A stretch of DNA of 64,000 nt from Strigops habroptila (Eukaryota > Chordata > Aves > Psittaciformes > Psittacidae), in the NCBI RefSeq assembly GCF_004027225.2, contig NC_044279.2:47950744-48014743 (forward strand), read 5' to 3'. This document shows positions 56,101 to 64,000 of this stretch, in pieces (the stretch's first letter is position 1; each line of letters begins with the position of its first letter). The notes beneath the pieces are model-generated. The model was not told where the DNA came from. It was given only the letters and a program-made list of their open reading frames with translations, and did no database searches. A program made the position numbers and the translations under genes.

Positions 56101-59013
56101 ACAGCGGTCCTGAGAACAAAGTTAGGCAACTGTGTTATAGAGCACTTTGTTATTCACAGACAAAGTGCTATCTAACATCACTGTAGGCAGAAAGGTAATG
56201 AAATAATTGCAATTATGCAATTAATACTCCCAGAACAATTCAGTACAGCTGCTGACCATCTTCCTATGACAGCTTTTGCTGTCATCAAGTTACTCACTGA
56301 GTGGGTGCATCCAGGCCAGCTGAGCCTGTGGCTGACTAATTTTACTTCCTTCTCCTACCCCCCCTTTGCAATTTTATAAATGTCTTACTGCAATCAGAGC
56401 TCTATTTTGAACCCCAAATTCTTTATTTTGCATGAAAGCAGTTTTATATTTTTGTCAAGTATTGTTGGAAATCTGTTCAACAGCAAAACCCAGATGTCTG
56501 TATGTACACATGTAGAATGAAATCTTACAGTAGTATCTAGATTTTATCTTAAAATGTTCTTCAGTAAGTCACAGAGTATTTTACAAGAGTTGGTACGATC
56601 CCTATGTGCAAATGGGGAAACTGAGGCACAGAAGTGCAGTGGTTTTCACTTAGCACTAAGTGTAAGAGTCACTGGACTATTTTCAGATTATTCTAACTGG
56701 CAGCGCTGGGTGAACCTGTACGGAGAGAAGAAAAAAAGCCACCAAGCCCACCAGTTATATGTTTTACCAACTTAGGACATCAGAATGGGATGCTCCGAGT
56801 ACAAGCCTTCGCTGTAGCAAATAACCTTTGATTGTTTCTCATTAAGTGGCTGCTCGAATGGAGGCATAATATGGCTTACTTGAACTACAGTAATCAACAG
56901 GAACACAAATTATTCAGGCTGCATATGACCGCTACAGGCATTTTAGTTGTCGTCTGTTATTTACAGTTGCTGCTTGACTCCTCACCAGTAACCAAATGGA
57001 CCAGTGATGAGATGGTGTGAGATCTGCTAAAGGATGAAGATAAACTATTGACATGAGCCTTGGTGTTTACTCCGAGTGTTTACAGATTGGCTTAAACCAC
57101 AGAAATCTGGCTGGCTACAGCGTAACTTGAAAAGATTTGGGTATTAAGACCATAACTAAACTACAATGTCTCATCAGAAATTTTTATTCTAAATTTACAG
57201 AATAACCTCACAAAGATTAAGATACTTTATCCCAGGAGTGAAGGCTCGTCCATCTCCATTGTTAAGACTCACCTTTGCTATAAAACAAATCCATCCATTC
57301 ACAAATTCAGTTCCGCATGTAGGTGTGATTGTATAGTACCTTTTCTACTCCAGGTTTAAAGGAAACAAACCAAAAGCTTATTCCTGGAAGATATTGGAAC
57401 ATTGCTTTCTATGAAAAAATTATATATGTATTATATTAAGTTTGCTAATGAACAGTCTGAATGATTTTATTAAGAAACAATTTCCTACATATACAGCAAA
57501 AGAGCTGGAACAGCCACATCCCAACATTCCACTTCCCACAAGGGGGGTGTGTGTGTGCGACTGCTTACACAAAACCCACGCTAATCCAGGTGCCTGCTCT
57601 GATTTATAGATTTGTTCTTCTACAACAGAGCCACCCAACACAGTGCCACCCTCGTTACTGTGTAGCACTTGTTGCCTAACAATAGCTCAACTGTTTTACC
57701 AGTTAGAACATTTCCTGGAGAAGTTTGTAACCAACTGGTTAAGTAAGAACAGGTGATGGGTTTCCTTCAGTGGGAGAGCAACCTAGAAAGAAAACTTTCC
57801 AGGTTTTTGAAGCCAGGAAGTCCCAGAGGTCTGCAGCTCACCACGAGAGCCTCCAGTATCCCCGCCTTTAACGGAGGGAGCAACCTCCTTTCCACTGAGC
57901 CAATACAGAGTGAGCAAGTCTCCTCTTTGCTGTCCACAACCTGCTGAAGCAAGCTAGGCCATTGGCAGTTATTAATAACTCCATCTCCAGACGTGCTGGA
58001 GAAGTGTGTAGTCATGCTTCTAAGCTGTCCTTAAGCAATTCCCATCTCCCTACCAGAAAGTTGTAATCTGTCAGAACACGCTTCTAAGAATAGACTCGCA
58101 GAACATTATGTGTCAGGGAGGGGGTAGACCTCATCTACCGTCTCCTAAAAGAATCTTTTTATAGAAGCCATCTAAAAATAGCCTGGAAGCTCAACAGAGA
58201 TTGTGGTTTAGGTATTAAAAACTCAAGTTCTGCAGTTCCTTCAATTGCAAACTTTTAGAACCAGGATTTAGGTTACCAGACTTGCCAATACTGTGGTGTT
58301 TTGAAAGCACACATTTCCAGAATGAAATCATTACAGAAATGCCCACAGGTTATAATTTAGAACTAACTATGCAATAAGGGTATAAATCCAGGGAATCTAA
58401 AAAATCTAGTGAAGACTGTTCTGTGAATCAAGATTCCAGAGGGCTGTCACATGTTCCCAATGAGTTCACATGAGGGACAGAAGGTTGCTAACAATTTCTG
58501 ATGAACTGTACAAGTGATCTTTCATTGCAGCAATATGAAAGAGAAGACAAAAGATGTGGGAGCACTAGGCAACAGGTACCAGTAATCCTCCTGGTGGCTG
58601 CGCTCCTGTCTGGAATCAGAAATTCCCTCCAGAGAACCATGCAGCGTTTGCTATGTGGGGAAAAAACCCCACAATCATTGAAACCAAACAGTACAGACTG
58701 GCACGTGGTGCAACATTTATTAAACAAACAAACAAACAAAAACCCCTTCACATTAAAGACATTCTGCTGCTCTTTACAATCTCATTGATGAATTAGCTCC
58801 TTAGCTGTTAACAACTGAATACCACCAGCCTATAAAACCCCACCGTTAGAAGACCTATTGGTCACATTTATCAGTAGCATCAGAAACTCTACTTTTTCAA
58901 ACTTGTGTCTGGTGAGAGCGTACGGACCCGTAAGTGTGTGTGTGCAGTCCTCCGAAAATACATAGGGCACTGATGAGTGAAAAATACGTCTTGATAAAAG
59001 CAAAAAAATTGAT
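50200..59013 (+). other. Intergenic between UBE2N and MRPL42, left part
   Basis: No gene supported. A 193-codon frame at 53271-53852 and overlapping frames at 52773-53212 show no recognised domain. A GC-rich block at 54540-54900 is unidentified. A hairpin lies at 56133-56177. Small microsatellites include (AAAC)n near 58720-58742 and a GT run near 57545. No CR1 or LTR was seen between 50.2 and 59.0 kb. Confidence 0.6.
56133..56177 (+). repeat. 45-nt imperfect hairpin
   Basis: Arms of 18 bases (56133-56150 and 56160-56177) pair at 16 positions around a 9-base loop. The inner ten pairs (agcactttgt with acaaagtgct) are perfect. The 3' arm contains CAAAGTGCT. Confidence 0.9.
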
Positions 59014-59778
59014 ATCACAGAATGGTTTGGGTTGGAAGGAATCTTAAAGCTCATCTAGTTCCAACCCCCCTGCCACGGGCAGGGACACCTTCCACTAGAC
59101 CAGGTTGCTCAAAGCCCCGTCCAACCTGGCCTTGAACACTGCCAGGGATGGGGCAGCCACAGCTTCTCTGGGCAACCTGTGCCAGGGCCTCACCACCCTC
59201 ACAGTAAAGAACTTCTTCCTAACATCTAACGTAAATCTACGTTAATCTTTCAGTTTAAAGCCATTCCCCCTTGTCCTGTCACTACATGCCCTTGTAGAAA
59301 GCCCCTCTCCAAATTTCTTGTAGGCCCCCTTTAGGCACTGGAAGGCTGCTCTACAGTCTCCCCGAAGCCTCCTCTTCTCCAGGCTGAACAAGCTCAACTC
59401 TGAGCCTGTCTTCACACAGGAAGTGCTCCAGCCCTCTGATCATCCTAGTGGCCCTCCTCTGGACTTGCTCCAACAGCTCCATGTCCTTTATGTTGAGGAC
59501 ACCAGAACTGCACACAGTACCCCAAATGGAGTCTCACGAGAGCAAGAGTATAGGGGCAGGATCATCTCCTTCGACCTGCTGGTCACGCTCCTTTTGATGC
59601 AGCCCAGGATATGGTTGGCTTTCTGGGCTGCCAGCACACACTGAAGCCGGCTCATGTTCAGTTTCTCATCAACCAACACCCCCAAGCCCCTCTCCTCAGA
59701 GCTGTTCTCAATCCATTCTCCACCCAGCCTGGATTTGTGCTTGGGATTGCCCTGTCCCAGATGCAGGACTCTGCAGGA
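59014..59778 (-). mobile_element. CR1 LINE fragment, minus strand
   Basis: About 765 bp. It opens with the reverse complement of the CR1 3' end (agaatggtttgggttggaag, gccacgggcagggacacc) and runs antisense through the RT C-terminal region to about 59778. Reading frames on the minus strand (for example [20 protein letters not shown]) are broken by frameshifts. Confidence 0.93.
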
Positions 59779-61404
59779 TATAGGAAACAGTAATGCAGGA
59801 GAGCCACAGAAGGCTTATATTGATGACTAATATACTCAAGCATATCAAGAAGACAATTTTCTAAGTGGCTAGAGAGAGGTTTTTAAACATGTATTTTTCT
59901 AACAGATGCTGCTCAATGTAGAGAAGATAAGTTAAAAACAGTGTGTCTTACACTGGAGAGAAAGAAGCGGGTGTGATTTGCAGTGGTCTCCAGCTGTGAA
60001 GGGAGTTAATTTCAACATTTTCACTTGACAGCAAAGGATTTTTGTCTCCTGCATGGATGAACAATATCCTTTTGATAAAACATCTAAGAATCAGAGGTGT
60101 CAACCACAGCCATCATCATCACTGAGCTTAGGCAATCTTTTAAAGAAGCAATGACAACTCAGTCATGAGCACCTTCAAGATAAGTCAGAGAAGCCTTAAT
60201 TTTACTTAATATAGACTAGAAAACGAGAATGAGCTTAAAATCCTCAATATGTTTCTTTTGCCCACCAGTATAACCACTACCTTGCTTGTATTCAGCTTCA
60301 AAAGGCTATTCTTCACCCAAGGGCTGCCCTCACCATAGTACAAGGATTTCCTCATGGGAATAACGAGCTGGTACACAGCAGGAGATACATAGGACCGTGT
60401 TGCTTCTGCTTGGTGCTTGAGCCTGGACCACACCCTGCTGTAGCTGCATGCAGAAACTTGATGGGAATGGTGGGGACAGATGATCTTCACAAACGTGGAG
60501 GAGACTTGTGGAGAGGAGATTTCCCACCTCAATTGCATCTCTCCCAGTAGTACATAAAACATTTTGGCACATACGTGCCCCCTCTCTCTATAGCTTACTG
60601 AACCTTATATTACAAGAAGGCCCAGAACGGAGGTCTTTCATCTTCCACAGTCAGGAAAAATAATTAATTAAAAAAAAAAAAAGAGACCTTTGTAACTGCT
60701 AATGGGAACAATCAGCTCTCGAGTCATGACTTTTGGCTATGCTTCTGCCACAGTTCTGGAAGTTATCTGTGTAACTGTAACTCAGCACAACAGAACAAAG
60801 TTAGACATTGCTGAATTCATGAGGCTTCCAGCAATGAGTACATGACACTGCTGTACTGCAGCCAATGACCAGAAATGGTGCCATGGTTTGAAGACATCTG
60901 GAAGAAGTGGCAGCCAGAAGAGTCATTCTGTGAAAGGAACTGAGACACAGTTGGTTGATGTGACTTAGAGATGCTTCATGGGTGTTTGGGAGCTTACGGT
61001 GCCTGAGCCATTCCAGGTACCAGAGCAGCAGGGCAGATAACTGGGTTTTGCCTCTACTTGTCTTTCATCAATGTTGTGTAAATGTGACACTGTCTTCAAA
61101 GAGCTTCATGACTGAAAGAAGCAAAGCAAGTAGCCCCAGAGCAGCAGTGCGCCTGGGGCATTTACGTGAGTTTTCTGCACTCCCCAAACATCTGAAATGT
61201 GCTATTTCATGTACATAAGGCTCAGGCCTTCCCTGTGAAAAGGTATTAAAGGTACTGCGAAGGTTTGGCAGGCTGAACAGAGAGAGCTGCTGCAGCCACT
61301 GTAATGTAACCTGGAAAGCAAGCAGGCTGTGCTCACAAGCTTGTGAAATAACCCATAACGTCAGGGATGTCCCATCAGCACTGGTGAATACCAGTCACTG
61401 CAAA
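59779..61404 (+). other. Intergenic, between two CR1 copies
   Basis: No gene or repeat recognised. An A-tract lies near 60669. Frames of up to 118 codons on the minus strand at 60206-60572 have no known domain. Confidence 0.6.
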
Positions 61405-61925
61405 CATGGGCCGCAGCTCAAATACTGTGTTTTGGGAGTTTGGGGCTCAAGAGAGATACTGAGTTGTGGAGTGGGCCCAGAGAAGGGCAACAAAGCTGGT
61501 GAAGGGTCTGGAGAACAAGTCTAATGAGGAGCAGCTGAGGGAACTGGGGTTGTTTAGTCTGGAGAAGAGAAGGCTCAGGGGAGATCTTATCTCATCTCTA
61601 CAAGTACCTGAAAGGAGCCTGGAGTGAGGTGGGGGTCTCTTCTCCCAAGTAACAAGTGATAGGACAAGAGATAACAGCCTCAAACTGCACCAGGGGAGGT
61701 TTACACTGGACATTAGGAAACACTTCTTCACAGAGACCGTGCTCAGGCATTGGAACAGGGTGCCCAGGGAAGTGGTGGAATCACTTTCCCTGGAAGTGTT
61801 CAAAAACCGTGTAGCTGACACCCTCAGTGACATGGTTTAGTGGTGGCCTTGGCAGTCCTGGGGTAATGGTTGGACTTGATGATCTTAAAGGTCTTTTCCA
61901 ACCTAGATGACTCTACGTTTCTATG
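61405..61925 (+). mobile_element. CR1 LINE 3' end, other subfamily
   Basis: About 520 bp ending in gactctacgtttctatgg, a diverged terminal octamer. Landmarks are cagagaagggcaacaaagct, ggtgaagggtctggagaaca and cttggcagtcctggggtaat. This 3' UTR differs from the CR1 copies at 24.6 and 59.0 kb, so it belongs to another subfamily. Confidence 0.92.
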
Positions 61926-61959
61926 GCTCAGATTACAGGGACAGAGGGGGCTACCCCGC

Positions 61960-62560
61960 AGCTAATACAACACTGGCACGTCGCCAGGACAGGCGGGTGC
62001 GCTGCTGCCTGCTGCGGGTCGCACCGCCCTCTGCCCCTGTTGAACAGCCGCTGCCGACGCCGGGGGACCGCAGCACCCCCAACCCCGGCGTCTGAGCAGC
62101 GCCCTGCCCCGAAACCCGCGCTGGGACCGCCAGGGAGCACCGAAGCCGGGGATGGCCGAATGCTGCAGCACCTCGGTGCTTTTCGCCGGGGCCGCGGCAG
62201 CGCCGGGCAGAGACGGAGGCGGCGGCGCGCCCCGCCCGTGGTAGGCCCCGCCCGCCGGGCTGCCCGCACTACGTGTCCCGGCGTGCCGCGGGGCGAGCCG
62301 CCGCCGGAACCGAAATGGTGCTCGGGGTCGCTTTCCGTGCTGTGGCTGTCGCGGGTTGCTGAAGGGGCGCTGAAGGTAACCTCGGAGCCGTGGCGGCGGG
62401 CGGAGGCGGGCGGCCGCGGTTCCCGCCTGGCTGGGGGTGCCGGGGCCGGCGGTTGAGCTGCGCGCCGGGAAACCGCTGGTGTCCGCGGGTCGGACAGCGC
62501 AGCCAGGGGGCGGGCGGGGGTAAGGCCGGGCCGCGCCGCTTTGTCGGAGGCCCACGCTGT
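61960..62560 (+). promoter_or_regulatory. MRPL42: CpG island, probable MRPL42 promoter
   Basis: CpG-dense, GC-rich stretch with GC boxes (gccccgcccgcc) and an ETS-type ccggaac at 62304-62310. Good splice donors lie at its right side. Gene order in vertebrates (NUDT4, UBE2N, MRPL42) and the plus-strand acceptor plus ATG at 63981 support MRPL42. Long frames on both strands here are a composition artefact. Confidence 0.75.
62290..62375 (+). other. MRPL42: Probable noncoding exon 1 of MRPL42
   Basis: The donor AAG|gtaacc at 62375/62376 follows CpG-island sequence. The transcription start is a guess. An alternative donor ggg|gtaagg lies at 62519/62520. A 15-codon upstream ORF (62315-62362) sits in this exon. 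Confidence 0.45.
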
Positions 62561-63980
62561 GCAGCCCACCCTGGGTTCTGTCGTTACTGACTATGTGTGT
62601 TCGGCTGAAACGGGAACCGCAAGGCGGGCCTCTGAAATGGGCCAGGGGAGCAGGGCTCGTGTGCTTTCAGAAGGGTTAAATGACCGTGGTTTGCAGTTGC
62701 TGCTATAATCTTCAAGGCCAGGTTGGACGGAGTTTTGAGCAACCTGCCCTAGTGGAAGGTGTCCCTGCCCGTGGCAGGGGGGTGGAACTGAATAATGTAT
62801 AAGGTTCCTTCCAACCCAAACCATTCTATGGTTCCGCTTAATAGCCTGTAGATCTGATTTTGTAATGGGCACTCTTTTGCTTGCTTTAATGGATTGATGA
62901 CTTTTTTTAAGTTAAACAATTATTAATAGAAGCATCAGGTTTGGGGCTGCTTGTTGCCAACAGCCCATTAAGGGTTTTCTGTGTGCTGTCTTGGGCGCAG
63001 GAGCACCACAATTTGAACTGTGGTGGTCCCTGAGGTGAGGCCAAGGACAGGGTGTCACAGCCCGTCCTGGGACAAGGTGGTCCAGAGCCACCGTATTCCT
63101 CACACCTTGTTTGTTGATGAGCTTCCAAAGGCAAGTCGCAAGCAGCTCTGTAAGTGCTGGGTTAGTGTTCTCTCGCTTCAGCAGCACCTGTCATGGGTAA
63201 AGAAATTGTAAAGTGCATGCTTCTGGTAATGTTCTGAAGCACTAGATATGAAGTAGTTTTAAAGAAGTTTCTTGTTTATTTTTCTTATGAGTGTGTCTAA
63301 ACTGTCTTCAGTTACGTGTTTTTTACACATCATTATACATTTCAAAGCGATTTTTTATTCCCCTTGTAGCAAATGAAAACTTAAGATGTTTACGTGTCTT
63401 TCTGCTTCTGTGAAATTTGGGTAATATTTGAGGTATTCTAAATGGTGTTTTGTAGCTTTTAGATGTATAGCTTTTGAGATGGATGAAAGCAACAGCATCT
63501 AGCCATTGTTAACTACAGCAAGTGTTGTGGATAAGTACTTCTATTTTTATGCTGGGTGATGGTATTTACATCGCAAACAAGAAAAGCATGTTTTGGAATA
63601 ATTCTGTGGAGTACACGGAAGGAAGGATGCAAAACTTAGGTGGGTGAATATTAGCATAAAAACTGAGAAGACCAAACCTTGGAAACCTTTTTTATAACAT
63701 TAATGATGTACCTTCAAAGAGTATCTCTCAGCAAATAAAGTCTTGTTCCACACTGACTGTTAAGATCTTAACTAATAAGGACTTCTAAACCACTGATAAA
63801 TAACAAAGAATCTAGTGCACAAATTTTATTTACCTTTAAGATATTAAAGAAATTGTTGGTCTTTTCTACCCTGAACAGCTTTGAAACTGGTTGCTTTCAG
63901 AGGGTGTTCTGCAGAAAAAAAGGATAAGATGTCCATTTGAGTTCCATCTTGTCCAGGACTGGTTTCCTCTCTGCTGCCAG
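62376..63980 (+). other. MRPL42: Probable MRPL42 intron 1
   Basis: About 1.6 kb, AT-rich beyond the island, with a CR1 3'-end fragment at 62706-62832. It ends in a pyrimidine-rich acceptor (tttcctctctgctgccag). Confidence 0.5.
62706..62832 (+). mobile_element. CR1 3'-end fragment
   Basis: About 127 bp with caaggccaggttggacggag, gcaacctgccctagtggaag and a degraded end (accattctatgg). Only the last part of the element is present. Confidence 0.88.
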
Positions 63981-63981
63981 G

Positions 63982-64000
63982 ATGGCGACATCGCTTAGAA
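63982..64000 (+). CDS. MRPL42: Probable start of MRPL42 coding sequence, cut by window edge
   Basis: An acceptor ctgccag is followed by gATGGCGACATCGCTTAGAA, giving MATSLR before the window ends. MRPL42 is a mitochondrial ribosomal protein with an N-terminal targeting sequence; an initial Met-Ala with Ser, Thr and Arg fits such a sequence. Only six codons are visible, so the call rests on synteny, the splice acceptor and the upstream CpG island. An alternative acceptor lies at about 63956 (tcttgtccag), which would keep the same ATG. Confidence 0.55.

Noticed and set aside
61923-62590. Frames of 177-213 codons on both strands over the second CpG island
   Set aside because: Same composition effect; no domain recognised, and splice donors interrupt the plus-strand frames.
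1-64000. CRISPR array, prokaryotic operon, tRNA or rRNA gene
   Set aside because: No regularly spaced identical repeats with unique spacers, no Shine-Dalgarno-led gene clusters, and no cloverleaf or rRNA core sequence was seen; spliced vertebrate genes dominate.

Overview
This is vertebrate nuclear DNA, almost certainly from a bird. Genes are split by long introns, promoters sit in CpG islands, and the main interspersed repeats are CR1 LINE 3' ends, one finishing in the tandem ATTCTATG-type tail typical of CR1. Solo LTRs with a GGAGCAG-rich internal minisatellite, a type I associate with neoavian genomes, point to a non-galliform bird (weak inference). The order NUDT4 (+), UBE2N (-), MRPL42 (+) matches human 12q22, so this is an ordinary conserved autosomal block.

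Layout. 1-23.9 kb: NUDT4 exons 2-5 with intron 1 (part) and introns 2-4, then a 3' UTR of about 3.5 kb. Exon 1, coding about 33 N-terminal residues, lies upstream of the window. 23.9-28.2 kb: tail-to-tail intergenic DNA with two CR1 copies, one carrying an open 3' fragment of the reverse-transcriptase ORF. 28.2-49.85 kb: UBE2N on the minus strand, with a probable long 3' UTR, exons 4, 3 and 2 clustered at 31.8-33.1 kb, and a 16.6 kb intron 1 holding two CR1 fragments and two LTR copies. Exon 1 is in a CpG island at 49.0-50.2 kb. 50.2-61.9 kb: intergenic DNA with two large CR1 fragments and no gene I can support. 61.9-64.0 kb: a second CpG island with a probable noncoding first exon of MRPL42, an intron, and at the right edge a splice acceptor plus ATG that I read as the start of MRPL42 coding sequence.

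The three genes are not an operon and have unrelated roles. NUDT4 encodes a Nudix diphosphoinositol-polyphosphate phosphohydrolase, UBE2N the K63-specific ubiquitin-conjugating enzyme Ubc13, and MRPL42 a mitochondrial ribosomal protein. All seven UBE2N and NUDT4 coding-exon junctions inside the window were resolved at base level. The UBE2N exons add up to exactly 152 codons plus stop; the NUDT4 exons give 147 codons plus stop, so with a 33-residue exon 1 the protein is 180 residues.

I found no new biological system. The best leads are a NAGNAG tandem acceptor in NUDT4 that would yield the one-glutamine isoform pair known in human, a 30-bp near-perfect palindrome in NUDT4 intron 2, a duplicated GC-box/G-quadruplex-prone unit at the UBE2N promoter, a 31-bp tandem duplication and an A10-G15 tract in the UBE2N 3' UTR, and a hairpin at 56.15 kb carrying a miR-17-like seed.
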